Below, piece by piece: positions 39,808 to 52,370 of a DNA stretch of 64,000 nt (position 1 is its first letter; each line of letters starts with the position of its first letter). The stretch is from contig JAISGD010000018.1 in NCBI GenBank assembly GCA_031263195.1, positions 1 to 64,000 on the forward strand, read 5' to 3'. The notes beneath the pieces were generated by a model. It saw nothing but the letters and a program-made list of their open reading frames with translations, ran no database searches and had not been told where the DNA came from. The DNA comes from Campylobacteraceae bacterium. GTDB lineage: Bacteria; Campylobacterota; Campylobacteria; Campylobacterales; Campylobacteraceae. The position numbers and the translations under genes are program-made.

Positions 39808-40548
39808 TTAAAATTTATTTTTTGAATGGAAATATTCAAATGGGTTTTTAGAATCTTGTATTATAACTTTTAATGGAAAATTTTTCAAATAATCCAGTAA
39901 AACATTCGTAAAATAGCGTTCACTCTCAAAATGCCCGATATCTATCAAACTTAAACCATTCTCTTTTGCCGTAACAGCATGGTGATATCTCAAATCACCA
40001 CTGATGAAGCAATCCGCCTCTATACGTTCTATTAAATCCCCGCCTGAACCGGTACTAAGAGCTACCTTTTTGATATTTTCAGTACTTTTTACTGTTTTTA
40101 GAGTTTGTGTGTGAAGTTTTTTTGAAATAAATAAACACAACTCATCAAAACTCATATCTATATCAAAATAGCAGATAAAATCACTGCTGCCAACAACTTC
40201 TTGCTGCAAAATTCGCTCCACTACATATCTATTGAGGTGCGTTTTATCTATATTTGTATGCATAGCCAAAGCCGCACACTCTTTTTGCGCAAGAGTTTTA
40301 ACAATATTGGCAGGATATTTCGCAAAATCAAGCCTTCTAAAAGCGTTAAATATCAACGGATGGTGCGTAATAAAAAGTGTCTTGTCGGGCACGTTTCTGA
40401 CAACTTCACTGTCAAGTTCAAGGCTGAGGCAAATACACTCAACCTCATCATTCATCGAACCTATGATAAGTCCGCTGTTGTCCCACTTCTCTTGAAGTTC
40501 AAATGGACTTAAGCCATCCAATAACTCATAGATTTTCTCAATCTTCAT
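39808..40548 (-). CDS. Nif3-like dinuclear metal centre protein
   Basis: [27 protein letters not shown]. Confidence 0.9.
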   Translation of the reverse strand: MKIEKIYELLDGLSPFELQEKWDNSGLIIGSMNDEVECICLSLELDSEVVRNVPDKTLFITHHPLIFNAFRRLDFAKYPANIVKTLAQKECAALAMHTNIDKTHLNRYVVERILQQEVVGSSDFICYFDIDMSFDELCLFISKKLHTQTLKTVKSTENIKKVALSTGSGGDLIERIEADCFISGDLRYHHAVTAKENGLSLIDIGHFESERYFTNVLLDYLKNFPLKVIIQDSKNPFEYFHSKNKF

Positions 40549-41401
40549 TAACTATCTCTTGATATTTTAAGGCGCACCCTTTGGCTAATTCACGAATCTT
40601 TAAGATATAGTTTTGCCGTTCTGTTACAGATATAGCCTTTCTTGCGTCTAAAACATTAAATGTTTGCGAAGTAATAAGGCAATAGTCATATGCCGGAAGC
40701 GGCAGATTTGCATCAAGGCAGCGCTTGCACTCATTCTGAGCCGCTTCAAACTGCGCAAAAAGCATATTTATATCGGCTACTTCAAAATTGTATTTGCTGA
40801 ACTCATATTCGCTTTCATAATGTACATCACGATAAGTTGTAGTACCGTGTTCGTTCGAATTCCACACTATATCAAATACGGAGTCAACTTCCTGCAGATA
40901 CATAGCCAACCTTTCAACGCCGTAAGTTATCTCAACCGGTATCGGGTCACACGGTATGCCTCCGACTTGTTGAAAATATGTAAACTGAGTTATTTCCATG
41001 CCATCAAGCCACACTTCCCAGCCAAGTCCCCATGCGCCTAAAGTCGGAGATTCCCAATTATCTTCCACAAACCGTACATCGTGCTTTTTTATCTCAAGCC
41101 CCAAAGCTTCCAAACTCTTTAAATACAGAGCCTGTATACCGTCGGGACTCGGTTTGATAATGACTTGGAATTGATAGTAACTCCCTAAACGATTAGGATT
41201 TTCACCGTATCTCCCGTCTGTCGGACGGCGACTTGGCGCAACATAAGCGGCAGACCATGGCTTTTTGCCCAGACTTTTCAAAAATGTAGCGTTATGAAAA
41301 GTACCGGCACCTGCTGCAATATCATAAGGCTGTATGATATTGCAGCCTTGCTTTTGCCAAAAGTCCTGCAAGGCAAGTAATATTTCACTGAAAGTCATCA
41401 T
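40538..41401 (-). CDS. glyQ: Glycyl-tRNA synthetase alpha subunit
   Basis: [37 protein letters not shown]. Confidence 0.97.
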   Translation of the reverse strand: MMTFSEILLALQDFWQKQGCNIIQPYDIAAGAGTFHNATFLKSLGKKPWSAAYVAPSRRPTDGRYGENPNRLGSYYQFQVIIKPSPDGIQALYLKSLEALGLEIKKHDVRFVEDNWESPTLGAWGLGWEVWLDGMEITQFTYFQQVGGIPCDPIPVEITYGVERLAMYLQEVDSVFDIVWNSNEHGTTTYRDVHYESEYEFSKYNFEVADINMLFAQFEAAQNECKRCLDANLPLPAYDYCLITSQTFNVLDARKAISVTERQNYILKIRELAKGCALKYQEIVNED

Positions 41402-41916
41402 TGTATACCCTCTTTATCGCAACTTACCAATACTTCTATCTGTTTGGAATCATTCTCTATCTGTTTGGCTTTTTTCAATCTATCTTCGCTAAGTTTGACA
41501 GCAAGTTCTTTATCGCTTACACTTAAAATCTGGATCGCAAGATAAGCGCTGTTTACCGCACCGGTTTTACCTATTGCGACTGTGGCTACCGGCATACCGG
41601 ACGGCATTTGAACTGTTGATAAAAGCGCGTCCATACCGTTAAGCGCGGATACTGCCATCGGGACACCAATGACCGGTTTAGTAGTGATGGCGGCTATAGC
41701 ACCGGCTAAATGCGCCGCCATTCCTGCTGCTGCTATAAACAGCTGAGCCCCTCTTTGTTCCGCACTTTTTACATAACTTTTAGTTCTTTCTACACTTCTA
41801 TGCGCCGATGAGATAATAAGCTCATATTTGACATCAAACTTTTCAAGCGTATTAGCGCACTCGCTCATAACATCATAATCGCTCTTGCTTCCTATAACGA
41901 TAGAAACAAATTTCAC
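41398..41916 (-). CDS. purE: 5-(carboxyamino)imidazole ribonucleotide mutase
   Basis: [29 protein letters not shown]. Confidence 0.96.
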   Translation of the reverse strand: MKFVSIVIGSKSDYDVMSECANTLEKFDVKYELIISSAHRSVERTKSYVKSAEQRGAQLFIAAAGMAAHLAGAIAAITTKPVIGVPMAVSALNGMDALLSTVQMPSGMPVATVAIGKTGAVNSAYLAIQILSVSDKELAVKLSEDRLKKAKQIENDSKQIEVLVSCDKEGIQ

Positions 41917-41985
41917 CTGTTTCGCTCCTTAAATTTTTTCGCAAACTATTATTGTATCCAAAGATACTAAAAATATTATTGTACT

Positions 41986-43239
41986 TTAAATCTCTTTTCT
42001 GAAAAATGTAAAAGGAGGTAATGGCGCAGGCAAAAGTATATCGTTTGTATTGCCGCTGTGAATCGCTTCGTAAACTTTGCCGTTTAAGCTTATAAGCTCA
42101 TTAAAACATATCTTCCATACGCCTTCTTCCAACCAGATTTTACCTCTGCTATTATCACACGCTATTGGCATTGTGTGCGTCAAAATATCATAAACTCCGC
42201 CTATTTCAATTTTATCTTTTGCTTTAAAGCTAAGCCCGTCCTCATTTACTTCTCCATAAACTTGATGAGTACCAACTAAAAGCGTGGAAGACAGATTTTG
42301 CGTATCGGCGCGCTCAAATGGACGCTGTACCAAATATCCTTCACTAAAGCCTCTGTTTTTAATACTATGCAACTCTTTTTTATAAATGTCGGTTTGAAAT
42401 TTATCGGCATAAAAATCATCTATCGCATGCCTGTAAGCATTAGTCGTAGCCGCAACATAATACGGACTTTTCGTACGTCCTTCAATTTTCAAAGCATCTA
42501 CAACGCCGCTTCTTAAAATTTCATCCAGATAGTTTATAAGATTTAAATCTTTCGCGTTAAATATATATGTTCCCTCATCTGCCGATTGTTCTATTTTGAA
42601 AAGAGTACCGCTATCCTCATTTTTAGCGTAAAGAGTGTAAGCAAACCTGCAGTCATTGGCGCAGCTTCCGCGATTTGGAACACGCCCGCTTTGTAAAGAG
42701 CTAATCAAACACCTGCCGCTGTACGCAAAACACATTGACCCGTGTATAAACACCTCTATCTCAAGATTTGGCAGCCTTTTTTTAAACTCTTTGAGGTCTT
42801 TTAAGCTCACCTCGCGTGCCGCTACTATGCGTTTGATACCCATATCATAGTAAATTTGGGCGTCTAAATAATTTAAAACATTTGCTTGTGTGGATAGATG
42901 TAGCGGTACATGCGGAGCTATCTCTTTCGCAAGCTTTATAACTCCTGGAGCAGCAACAATAAAAGCGTCAGGACTCATACCTGCCATCTTTTCTATATGT
43001 TTTTCAAGCAACTTGAGTTGAGAATTGAAAGGAAAACCGTTTATCGTTACATATATCTTTTTGCCGCACGCATGAGTATAATCAACCGCTTCTTTAAAAC
43101 TTTCATATGTAAACTCTTTTCCTGAGCGGATACGAAGCGAAAAGTGACTCACACCGCCGTAAACAACGTCTGCGCCGTAAGCAAGGGCTATTTTTAATTT
43201 CTCAAAATTTCCAGCCGGAGATAAAAGCTCACTACTCAC
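41986..43239 (-). CDS. Peptidase U32 family protein
   Basis: ELLSPAGNFEKLKIALAYGADVVYGG, FIHGSMCFAYSGRCLISS, U32 C-terminal region. Confidence 0.93.
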   Translation of the reverse strand: MSSELLSPAGNFEKLKIALAYGADVVYGGVSHFSLRIRSGKEFTYESFKEAVDYTHACGKKIYVTINGFPFNSQLKLLEKHIEKMAGMSPDAFIVAAPGVIKLAKEIAPHVPLHLSTQANVLNYLDAQIYYDMGIKRIVAAREVSLKDLKEFKKRLPNLEIEVFIHGSMCFAYSGRCLISSLQSGRVPNRGSCANDCRFAYTLYAKNEDSGTLFKIEQSADEGTYIFNAKDLNLINYLDEILRSGVVDALKIEGRTKSPYYVAATTNAYRHAIDDFYADKFQTDIYKKELHSIKNRGFSEGYLVQRPFERADTQNLSSTLLVGTHQVYGEVNEDGLSFKAKDKIEIGGVYDILTHTMPIACDNSRGKIWLEEGVWKICFNELISLNGKVYEAIHSGNTNDILLPAPLPPFTFFRKEI

Positions 43240-43634
43240 TCTTTAATACCGCTTAAGAGTTTTTTTAGGTTATTGATACCGGCTTCATCCATATCATCTA
43301 TTTTACTCAAAATATCGATAACTATCCTACGCGTACTTATTTTTTCTTTTAGTATGATTTTTTGAGCATTCAGAGCAGTTTTTTGAGAACTAAGTTTCAA
43401 TAGCAAAGTGTCAAGAGTTTGCACACTTGCGTCTGCTTCATTTTGTAAATATTTCGTACATTCCTGCAACTCTCTTGCCTCTTGCAGCGCATTTGTGAAT
43501 TGCTCAATATTTGGAAATTTTTCACTTAAAACTTCAAAAAGCTCGGATTGTTTATGAGTAAAATTTTCAATTTCAATAACCGAATTTTTAATACCTTTAA
43601 GCTTCTCATTCAGAATATCAAATTCCTTCTCCAT
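43236..43634 (-). CDS. Coiled-coil hypothetical protein
   Basis: ORF overlapping the U32 start; heptad-like composition. Confidence 0.55.
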   Translation of the reverse strand: MEKEFDILNEKLKGIKNSVIEIENFTHKQSELFEVLSEKFPNIEQFTNALQEARELQECTKYLQNEADASVQTLDTLLLKLSSQKTALNAQKIILKEKISTRRIVIDILSKIDDMDEAGINNLKKLLSGIKE

Positions 43635-43732
43635 AAAAAATCCCTTTGAACTTAAAAATTATGCGAAATTATATAAAAAACTATATATAATTCAACTTTA
43701 TAATTGCCAAAATAGTAGAAAATAAAGGTACT

Positions 43733-44515
43733 TTGGTGTTAGTAGATTTACACAACCATACCCCGCTTTGTAAACATGCCGACGGAACGCCTGAAGATTA
43801 TGTAAAAAAAGCGATTGCAACAGGAACGAAATATTTCGGTTTTTCGGATCATGCACCGATGAGATTTGACGAAGAGTATAGAATGGATTTTAGTCAAATG
43901 CCTCTTTATGAGACAACCGTGAAGGGTCTAAAAGAGAAATTTTATTCGGATATAGAGATATTTTGGGGGTATGAAGTGGATTTTTTAAACTCGTTCATTG
44001 ATAATAGAGTTTTAGAGAGAAAAGTAGACTATTTTATCGGTTCGGTACATTTTTTGGATAGTTGGGGCTTTGACAATCCTGAATTTATCGGCGAATATCA
44101 AAATAAAAACATAGACGATATCTGGAAAAACTATTTTAAAGCCGTGGAAAATATGGCAAAAAGCGGACTTTTTGACATTGTGGGACATATTGATTTACTT
44201 AAAATATTCAAATATCTGCCCAAAACGGATATTAGAGTTTTATCTAAAAGTGCTATTAGTGCGATAAAAAAAGCGAATATGACGATAGAGATAAATACAT
44301 CTGGTTTTAGAAAACCGATCAATGAACAATATCCGTCACGCGCTATTTTAGAAATGGCATATGAATTTGATATACCAATAACTTTTGGTTCCGACGCACA
44401 TGAAATAGAGCATATAGCGTATAAAAGCGCTGAGGCGGAAATATTGGCAAGAGAGTGCGGATATAATGCATGTGCGATTTTTTTGCAAAGAGATAGGCGT
44501 TTGATTAAATTTTAA
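43733..44515 (+). CDS. PHP-domain histidinol-phosphatase (HisJ-like)
   Basis: VDLHNHTPLCKHADGTPEDYV, FSDHAP, GSVHFLD, GSDAHE. Confidence 0.9.
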   Translation: MVLVDLHNHTPLCKHADGTPEDYVKKAIATGTKYFGFSDHAPMRFDEEYRMDFSQMPLYETTVKGLKEKFYSDIEIFWGYEVDFLNSFIDNRVLERKVDYFIGSVHFLDSWGFDNPEFIGEYQNKNIDDIWKNYFKAVENMAKSGLFDIVGHIDLLKIFKYLPKTDIRVLSKSAISAIKKANMTIEINTSGFRKPINEQYPSRAILEMAYEFDIPITFGSDAHEIEHIAYKSAEAEILARECGYNACAIFLQRDRRLIKF

Positions 44516-44582
44516 TCATTTTTAATGCGAATTTTATGTTGATAATAAGTATAATAGCGCAAAAATTTTATAAGGAGCATTT

Positions 44583-46010
44583 ATGGGCAAATTTGTAAAT
44601 AATGTAGAAGAGTTCTTTGCATTTTGCAAAAAAAACGAAGTTAAATTCGTAGATTTTAGATTTACCGATTTGAAAGGTGCATGGCATCATTTAACTTACA
44701 CTATCGAGGCTATTGATGAGGATTCAATCAAGTCTATCCCATTTGACGGCTCATCAATCGAAGCATGGCAACCTATCAATAAATCGGATATGTTGTTAAT
44801 TCCTGATGTACCGACAGCATTTTTAGACCCATTCACAGCGGACGCTACTGTTGTGGTATTTTGTGATGTATACGATATTTATAAAGGCGACTTGTACGAG
44901 AAGTGTCCGAGAAGTATCGCAAAAAAAGCGCTTGAATATCTTAAAAAATCGGGCATTGGAGATGAAGCTTACTTTGGACCGGAGAATGAGTTTTTCGTAT
45001 TTGACAATGTAAAAATCAGAGATGATATTAACTGCGGATACTATGAAGTTGACTCCGAAGAAGGTATCTGGAATATGTCCACAAACTACAAAGACGGTTA
45101 CAATACAGGACATAGACCTGGCACCAAAGGCGGATATTTTCCGGTTCAACCAATAGATTCTATGGTTGATTTGAGAGCGGAAATGGTTCAAGTATTAAAC
45201 CAAATCGGTATTGAGACTTTCGTTCTTCATCATGAAGTTGCACAAGCTCAAGGCGAGATAGGAGTAAAATTCGGCGATCTTATTGAGGCAGCCGACAATG
45301 TTCAAAAATATAAATATGTCGTCAAAATGGTAGCACATCTAAACGGTAAAACAGCTACTTTTATGCCAAAACCGCTCTACGGCGATAACGGCAGCGGTAT
45401 GCATACACACCAATCAATCTGGAAAGATGGCAAAAACCTCTTCTATAAACAAGGCGGATACTCTAACTTAAGCGACATAGCCAAATGGTATATCGGCGGT
45501 GTTTTGGCACATGCGCGAAGCGTAGCAGCATTTACAAATGCTTCCACAAACTCTTACAAAAGATTAATACCGGGCTTCGAGGCTCCGTCAATCTTAACCT
45601 ATTCGTCACAAAACCGTTCGGCTTCATGCCGTATTCCGTACAACGCGGGAGAGAAATCCGTACGAGCGGAGTTTAGATTTCCTGACGCAACGGGTTGCCC
45701 ATACTTGGCATTTGCAGCTATGCTTTTGGCCGGACTTGATGGTATCAAAAATAAAATTGAACCGGTAGGTCCAATGGATGAGGATTTATTTGAACTTACT
45801 CTTGCAGAGATTAGAGAAAAGGGTATTAACCAAATGCCGCACACACTCAGAGGCTCTCTTGAAGCATTGATTCGTGATAATGAATACTTAAAGTCTGTTA
45901 TGACAAGCGAATTTATAGATACATATCAACATTATAAATTTTCAACTCAAGTTTGGCCTGATGAAGCTCGTCCGACAGCATTTGAGTTTAAAACAACATA
46001 CTCTTGTTAA
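44583..46010 (+). CDS. glnA: Glutamine synthetase type I
   Basis: [42 protein letters not shown]. Confidence 0.98.
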   Translation: MGKFVNNVEEFFAFCKKNEVKFVDFRFTDLKGAWHHLTYTIEAIDEDSIKSIPFDGSSIEAWQPINKSDMLLIPDVPTAFLDPFTADATVVVFCDVYDIYKGDLYEKCPRSIAKKALEYLKKSGIGDEAYFGPENEFFVFDNVKIRDDINCGYYEVDSEEGIWNMSTNYKDGYNTGHRPGTKGGYFPVQPIDSMVDLRAEMVQVLNQIGIETFVLHHEVAQAQGEIGVKFGDLIEAADNVQKYKYVVKMVAHLNGKTATFMPKPLYGDNGSGMHTHQSIWKDGKNLFYKQGGYSNLSDIAKWYIGGVLAHARSVAAFTNASTNSYKRLIPGFEAPSILTYSSQNRSASCRIPYNAGEKSVRAEFRFPDATGCPYLAFAAMLLAGLDGIKNKIEPVGPMDEDLFELTLAEIREKGINQMPHTLRGSLEALIRDNEYLKSVMTSEFIDTYQHYKFSTQVWPDEARPTAFEFKTTYSC

Positions 46011-46020
46011 CTTTTTTAAT

Positions 46021-46047
46021 CCCCGAAATTTCCGATTAATTTCGGGG
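46021..46047 (+). terminator. Terminator-like 10-bp hairpin after glnA
   Basis: CCCCGAAATT-N7-AATTTCGGGG. Confidence 0.65.
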
Positions 46048-46118
46048 AATAACTTTCTAATTTATTTCAAATATAAGATCTTTTCTTGCAAGATTTATTT
46101 AATCTAATATAAGATAAA

Positions 46119-47069
46119 ATGTACACATTATATTTTTTAAGGAAGCAGGCTTTGGTTTTATATGATAAAAACACTAAATTTATCGGTGTAAGCACAGATA
46201 TACTCTCTGTTTTGGGTTATGAGGATATGAACACATTCATGGCATATAATAATGATATAGCAGACCTTTTTATAAATAGACAAGGATATGTCCATAAGTT
46301 TGATGACTTTTCATGGATCAATTATGTCTTGAATGGTAGCCTTCCAAATAAAAACGTTATCATCAAAACACGAAATGGCGGTGAAATTGAAGCTTCAATT
46401 GCTATTACGGAGATACTTCTTGCAGACTCGCAGAGCGAGAAATATTATCTTGTGTCACTAAAAAATATACGCTATATAGAGATTAAAACAACTGAAAATG
46501 CGGCTAAACAGCCTATATTTAAGATTAAAAGCGAGGAAGAGTCCGCAGCTGCGGTAGTTGACTTTGGTAAAAGTGCAGAAAATAGCGAGAATGTCGAAGA
46601 GAATGCAAAAGTTACATTTATAATGAGTGAGCCGAACACTCGGCCAACTTTCACGACTCCCGATTTCAAAGCCGAATCCGTAAAAATCTCACAAAACGGA
46701 CAAAATGGCGAAGAGTTAAAGATATTCAAAGAAGAGAAAAAACCAGTAGTAATTAAAATTGATATTCAAGAAGTTTCCGATATACTGGGTATCAATAAAG
46801 ACGATGTTATAAAATATATGAAAGAGTACGCCTTATATCTCGAAGAGAGCGTTAAAACTTTGCATTCATTGTATGAAAACAAAGATATGATTAAAATAAA
46901 GAGTGTATTAGCCAATCTGATTGGTATCGGTAGTAATTTGAGGATAAAAGAGCTGGTACAAAGTTTTCAAAAGCTATTATCAATAGATATAAATGATGAT
47001 AAGAGCGAGGTATTACGTGAATTTGAAAAGATTGCTTTAGAATTTAAGCAGTCGGCATTGAAATTATAA
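46119..47069 (+). CDS. PAS-like signalling protein with C-terminal HPt-like domain lacking the phospho-accepting His
   Basis: N-terminal [30 protein letters not shown]-terminal [27 protein letters not shown] at the HPt active-site helix. Confidence 0.65.
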   Translation: MYTLYFLRKQALVLYDKNTKFIGVSTDILSVLGYEDMNTFMAYNNDIADLFINRQGYVHKFDDFSWINYVLNGSLPNKNVIIKTRNGGEIEASIAITEILLADSQSEKYYLVSLKNIRYIEIKTTENAAKQPIFKIKSEEESAAAVVDFGKSAENSENVEENAKVTFIMSEPNTRPTFTTPDFKAESVKISQNGQNGEELKIFKEEKKPVVIKIDIQEVSDILGINKDDVIKYMKEYALYLEESVKTLHSLYENKDMIKIKSVLANLIGIGSNLRIKELVQSFQKLLSIDINDDKSEVLREFEKIALEFKQSALKL

Positions 47070-47086
47070 ATTTAAGGATTAGTTCT

Positions 47087-50000
47087 ATGTTTAACATAAA
47101 GACAAAAAACATGTTGAGAATGATAGCCCAATTCCCATTGATCATTCTTTTTATACTTTCATCTTATTATCTATATATATCTTTCACAGCATATCAAAAT
47201 ATTACAAAATTTAAGCAAAAAAACGAAGAGAGTGTTATGCTTAACAGATTGGCTATGGATCTCGCCGCCGAAAGAGGTTTAACAAACGCTTATTTGAGCA
47301 GTTCAGGTATTATAGCAAAAGATATTATCCCTCAACAAAGAATCAAAACGGACATATCCGTAAAAATATTTAACGACTATTATATTAATCAGGAAATGAG
47401 TCCCAGAATCCAACAAATAGTCGATAAACTGTCTCAGCTTCAAGCAATAAGAAGCAGAGTCGATAATCTTGAAAGCGTCCCGCAAGAGATATTTTTTGAT
47501 TATTATACGCAGATGAACCAATACATGCTGGACGAGATGCGCGATTCAGCTCTCTCCATAACAACAAACGGCCGAATAACATCTCTTAGTAATGCCCTTA
47601 TTTCGGCGTATCACGATATAGAATATACAGGTCAAGAGAGAGGTTTTATGGCAGGTGTGCTATCATCTTATGAACCGATACCGGAAGAGTCTTTACATAT
47701 TTGGATTAATATATCAAGTCAGACAAATACTGTTCAAACAGCCGGTTTGCAAACAAGCGGCATAGAAGATATTTTACGCAATATCTTAAATTCCAATGAA
47801 GCGCAACAGGTATATGCCGATATAGAAGAGGCTAAAGGCAGTATTATGCAAGCTTCTGCCACGGGTGCATTTATGATTGACCCGACTCTTTGGTTTAGTA
47901 TGATGACAAGTAAAATCACCATATTAAATTCTGCGGCATCAAATATTCAAACAGCCCTTAACACAGAGATATTAAAATATATGCAAGAAAATATTAGAAA
48001 TTTTATTATATCGGCAGTCATTTGGATTATATCGTTGTTATTACTTTTAATGGGTTTTGTGTATATAAGAAAATTCTTTAAAAATGTACAGGATTTGGGA
48101 AATGTGTTCGCAAGGGTTGAGGATTTGGCAGGCACTCAAAACAGACTTGATTTGGATACGGCAGAAGATACCAGCAAAGCGTATAAAATTATTGACCAAG
48201 CCCTTATCAATATCGCTCACGAAAAAAGAAAAGCAGAAGAGGCAAGCTCGGCAAAAAGTATATTTCTTGCCAATATGTCGCATGAAATCAGAACACCATT
48301 GAACGGTATCATCGGTTTTACCGACCTTCTAAGAGAGAGTGGGCTTGACGGAGAAAAACTTGAATTTGTGGAAGTCATACAAAAAAGTTCCGAAAACCTG
48401 CTTACAATTATCAATAATGTCCTTGACTTGTCTAAGATTGAGAGTAACAAAGTCGAACTCGATGAGATTCCATTCTTACCTATTCAAGAGTTTGAGAATG
48501 CTATTGAAGTTTACGGACCTAAAGCGGCTGAAAAAAATATACAACTGTCGGCTTACATTGACCCAAGCCTTACAAATTATCTAAAAGGCGACATTACCAA
48601 GATTAAAGAAGTGCTAATCAATCTTATGAGCAATGCCGTCAAATTTACAGCTCAAAACGGAATCATCGTAGTATCTGTTATCAGACTTGAAACTATGGCA
48701 CAGGGAAGTACGAGAGTGCAATTCAGCGTGGAGGATAATGGCGTCGGCATACCCCAATCGAAACTTCAGGATATATTTAATGCTTTTTCGCAAGCAGATT
48801 CTACAATAACAAGAAAATACGGCGGAACAGGTCTCGGGCTTACAATTTCATCAAAATTCGTCGATATGATGGGCGGACAGTTACGAGTTGAAAGCATAGA
48901 AGGTAAAGGAAGTAAATTCTTTTTCGCGTTGGACCTTGTGGAAACGCCTTCAAATGAGCCTAGTTTGTTACAAGCATATAGCGAATATAGATTTGCCATG
49001 CTTACAAAAACCAATAATCCTAAAATTTATGAGAAATTTACAAAATCATATCTTGAGTATTTTGGTTCGCAGGTCTTACAATATTCATCATTTGATGAGC
49101 TTAAAAAGCTTGTTTATGACTCATCTATTAATTCTATATTTTTGGATTTGGAGAATGTTACAGAAGATGATATCAAACAATACAAGAAGATACAACTGCC
49201 TATCATAGTGATTATGAAACCATCTCAGCAAAAACGCTTTGACGAATTCAATACGGACTTTATATCTTCTATTTTTGAACCTATCAATATTACAAAACTT
49301 ATCAAAGTATTGGAGCAAAAAAGAGATAAATTGCCAAGAGAGACAGCTCCAAAACCAGCACCACAACTAGTACAATCGATTATTCAACCGATACAGCCGA
49401 TGACGCAACCCATAATAGAGCCAAATCCGCCATCTTTTACGGTTCAGACTGCATCACAGCAAGCTGATTTTACAGCCCAAACTGAACCGAAGATAACACT
49501 AAAACTTGATGAAGAGCCTGTTGAGATTAAACAAACCGATGTAAAATTAGGCGAATCAAGGGAAGAGACAAAAGTTAATGAGGAGACTAAGTTGGATATT
49601 AAATTTGATTTAAAAGAAGAAATGCCTACAGTTATTATCCCTCCAGTAAAAGAGCAAGAGACAATAAAAGTTACGCCTATGCCAATCCATGAAATTCCGA
49701 TACAACCTATAGTTGAGCCGATAATACCTCCTGCTGTTCCGGTGCAAACACAAGCGCAATCATTCGCACAAGCAGTAACTCCGACACCGCAACCGGCAGT
49801 ACAACAACCAATAATACGCCATCAAACTCCGGGAACTATGTTTGATGCTAAAATTCTTGTGGCTGAAGATAATGAGATTAACCAAAAACTTATTAAAAGG
49901 GCTTTGCAAGATATCGGACTAACTATAACAATAGTCCAAAACGGTCTTTTGGCCGTTGAAAAGAGTAAAGAGGAACAGTTTGATATAATATTTATGGATA

Positions 50001-50740
50001 TCGCAATGCCTGTTATGGATGGTGTTGAAGCCACGCATCAGATTATCAAATATGAGCAGACAACCGGTAAAAAACACACCCCTATAATTGCTGTTACGGC
50101 AAATGCACTGAAAGGCGACAGGGAACGTTTTATGGGTGAAGGATTAGATGAATATGTAACAAAGCCTATTAAAAAAGATGCGATTTTAAGAGTTTTAAAT
50201 ATGTTTATCCCTGATAAAATTATCCCTGATCCAAAAGTTGAAGAAGCTATAAATCAAAAATTTGAATCTATTATTTCAAGTGATACTACACCTCCACCGG
50301 AGCCTGCCGTAATACAGACGCAAATAACTCCGATGCAACAAACCGCACAGCAGCAGGTAATACAACAACCGACAATAGAAACAAAAGATGTTTTAATATA
50401 TAAAAAGACACCGCTTGAGACAGATATATTTGCGCACGTTATAGGACAATTCGGTAACTCCATAGCAATAGCAAATGACGCTATGGAGATTAGAAAAATA
50501 CTTGAAAATACCCATATAAAAGTGGCCATTCTTGATAAAGAATTAGGAGAAGGAACTTTGAGCGCGATTGTAAACATTATAAAAGATGCTGAAATCAGAC
50601 ACAATAAAGGTCATATAGCGACTATACTCTTTTATGATATTGACACATGTTCGGAAGAAGAAGCGGCTAAGTTTGATGAAGTCAAAAAGAATATCGTTAG
50701 TAAACAGTTGCTGAAAACGCTGATAGCAAAGTATCTATAA
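47087..50740 (+). CDS. Hybrid histidine kinase with NIT-type sensor domain and multiple (partly degenerate) receiver domains
   Basis: Two TM segments flanking a region with [14 protein letters not shown] and [38 protein letters not shown]; canonical receiver [26 protein letters not shown]-rich linkers. Confidence 0.9.
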   Translation: MFNIKTKNMLRMIAQFPLIILFILSSYYLYISFTAYQNITKFKQKNEESVMLNRLAMDLAAERGLTNAYLSSSGIIAKDIIPQQRIKTDISVKIFNDYYINQEMSPRIQQIVDKLSQLQAIRSRVDNLESVPQEIFFDYYTQMNQYMLDEMRDSALSITTNGRITSLSNALISAYHDIEYTGQERGFMAGVLSSYEPIPEESLHIWINISSQTNTVQTAGLQTSGIEDILRNILNSNEAQQVYADIEEAKGSIMQASATGAFMIDPTLWFSMMTSKITILNSAASNIQTALNTEILKYMQENIRNFIISAVIWIISLLLLLMGFVYIRKFFKNVQDLGNVFARVEDLAGTQNRLDLDTAEDTSKAYKIIDQALINIAHEKRKAEEASSAKSIFLANMSHEIRTPLNGIIGFTDLLRESGLDGEKLEFVEVIQKSSENLLTIINNVLDLSKIESNKVELDEIPFLPIQEFENAIEVYGPKAAEKNIQLSAYIDPSLTNYLKGDITKIKEVLINLMSNAVKFTAQNGIIVVSVIRLETMAQGSTRVQFSVEDNGVGIPQSKLQDIFNAFSQADSTITRKYGGTGLGLTISSKFVDMMGGQLRVESIEGKGSKFFFALDLVETPSNEPSLLQAYSEYRFAMLTKTNNPKIYEKFTKSYLEYFGSQVLQYSSFDELKKLVYDSSINSIFLDLENVTEDDIKQYKKIQLPIIVIMKPSQQKRFDEFNTDFISSIFEPINITKLIKVLEQKRDKLPRETAPKPAPQLVQSIIQPIQPMTQPIIEPNPPSFTVQTASQQADFTAQTEPKITLKLDEEPVEIKQTDVKLGESREETKVNEETKLDIKFDLKEEMPTVIIPPVKEQETIKVTPMPIHEIPIQPIVEPIIPPAVPVQTQAQSFAQAVTPTPQPAVQQPIIRHQTPGTMFDAKILVAEDNEINQKLIKRALQDIGLTITIVQNGLLAVEKSKEEQFDIIFMDIAMPVMDGVEATHQIIKYEQTTGKKHTPIIAVTANALKGDRERFMGEGLDEYVTKPIKKDAILRVLNMFIPDKIIPDPKVEEAINQKFESIISSDTTPPPEPAVIQTQITPMQQTAQQQVIQQPTIETKDVLIYKKTPLETDIFAHVIGQFGNSIAIANDAMEIRKILENTHIKVAILDKELGEGTLSAIVNIIKDAEIRHNKGHIATILFYDIDTCSEEEAAKFDEVKKNIVSKQLLKTLIAKYL

Positions 50741-50752
50741 GGAAAAAAGCAG

Positions 50753-51130
50753 ATGAAAAAACTTAAAGTATTATCTGTAGATGATGATTTTATTAACCTA
50801 AAATTAGTTAATGCTATGTTGAAAAAAAACCAAAATGTCTTATGTGTTGTAGAGGCATCAAACGGTCTTGAGGCACTTGATATTATAAAGCGTGAACAAG
50901 ACATCGATATGGTACTATTGGATATCAAAATGCCTGTTATGAATGGCATAGAGTTTTTGGCCAATATCCGTTCTCAAGGGCTAAAAAATATGCCGATTAT
51001 TGTTCTTACGACAGATGAGACTAAAAAATATGAAGCGCTTGAAAACGGCGCTCACGACTTTTTGGTAAAACCGCTAAGAGAGCCTGAGTTATCGGAGAAG
51101 ATTCTCAAAATCGCACAGCTTTTAGACTAG
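50753..51130 (+). CDS. Stand-alone receiver (CheY-like) response regulator
   Basis: VLSVDDDFINLKL..MVLLDIKMPVMNG..VLTTDE..LVKPL. Confidence 0.92.
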   Translation: MKKLKVLSVDDDFINLKLVNAMLKKNQNVLCVVEASNGLEALDIIKREQDIDMVLLDIKMPVMNGIEFLANIRSQGLKNMPIIVLTTDETKKYEALENGAHDFLVKPLREPELSEKILKIAQLLD

Positions 51131-51738
51131 GAAATAACCTTTTTGATACTAGTATAAATAGCTAGCATCTCCTCTTTTTTTGATACAAAACTATTTTTAT
51201 TGCAAACCAAATGAGCTGATGAAGTTGCAATTGTTTTTACTATTTTAAGTCCGTTCTGTTCCATTGTTGAACCCGTCTCTACAATATCTACTATAGCATC
51301 CGCTAAGCCTACAAGCGGAGCTAGTTCAATAGAGCCGTAGAGTTTTATCACTTTAACAGCTACAGCTTTCTGAGAAAAATACTTTCGTGTGATATTCTCC
51401 ATTTTTGTAGCTATCTTTATCTCAGGTAGTGAAAAATCAAGCTCTCTGTTTTTTGGTATACCGATACAAATCTTGCATTTGCCGATACCTAAATCCAAAA
51501 GTCTCGTCAAATCCGAACCCTGCTCTTCCAAAACATCAAGCCCTACAACGCCTATATCGGCAGCTTGATTAAGAACATAAGCCGGAATATCTTGACTTCT
51601 TACAAGTAAAAACTTAAAACTGCCTGCCTCTAAAATCAAATTTTTATCATCAAATATAAACGGTTTTTTAAAAACTTTCTCAAATATTTTGAGCGTATCT
51701 TGCGCTATTCTTCCTTTTGGTAAAGCAATTATCAACAT
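51127..51738 (-). CDS. hisG: ATP phosphoribosyltransferase, short form HisG
   Basis: ALPKGRIAQDTLKIFEK, DIVETGSTMEQNGL. Confidence 0.95.
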   Translation of the reverse strand: MLIIALPKGRIAQDTLKIFEKVFKKPFIFDDKNLILEAGSFKFLLVRSQDIPAYVLNQAADIGVVGLDVLEEQGSDLTRLLDLGIGKCKICIGIPKNRELDFSLPEIKIATKMENITRKYFSQKAVAVKVIKLYGSIELAPLVGLADAIVDIVETGSTMEQNGLKIVKTIATSSAHLVCNKNSFVSKKEEMLAIYTSIKKVIS

Positions 51739-52367
51739 TTAAATTTCCCTTTTTTCAATTCTTCAACAGTGCTTAAAAGCGTTTTAAATACTACCATTTT
51801 ATCAAAAATTCCGTTTTCGAAAAAACTTGACAAATATTCTCCATCTCCACCAGTAAAATAGATACTTTTACCCTCGGAGCTATTGTGTATCATTAAAATC
51901 AATGATTTTAAAATAGCAAAGCTAATGGCATCTTGCGTATTTTTGGGCAGACTGCTCAATAAAACTTCTCTATTCATGTCAAAATCCAAACGTGGTGATA
52001 TACTCCCGTATACCTCTTTATACGCTCTTAATCCTGGCAGTATAAATCCGCCTTGATGCTTACCGTCACTCATAACATCAACGGTTATCGCACTTCCGGC
52101 ATCCACAACTATGCCCTCACGGATTGATTTGCAAGCGCAGATTCTATCTATACCCATACCTTTGTATGATGTATCAAATTTGATAAAACTTTCCAAATCA
52201 GTAAAATTTTTTCGCATCTTCAAAGTCGCGCGTAAAGAGTCGTTTACGCATATATAATAAACCTCGCCGTTAAATTTGGCAGCCAAAAACTTTTCCAAAC
52301 TCTCTATGACGAACTCACCATCTCTTAAAAGGTGAGCATTTGTATTTCCGATATCGCAAAGTATCAA
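51732..52367 (-). CDS. coaX: Type III pantothenate kinase
   Basis: MILCDIGNTNAHLL, GIDRICACK, VVDAGSAITVDV. Confidence 0.93.
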   Translation of the reverse strand: MILCDIGNTNAHLLRDGEFVIESLEKFLAAKFNGEVYYICVNDSLRATLKMRKNFTDLESFIKFDTSYKGMGIDRICACKSIREGIVVDAGSAITVDVMSDGKHQGGFILPGLRAYKEVYGSISPRLDFDMNREVLLSSLPKNTQDAISFAILKSLILMIHNSSEGKSIYFTGGDGEYLSSFFENGIFDKMVVFKTLLSTVEELKKGKFKC

Positions 52368-52370
52368 GAT

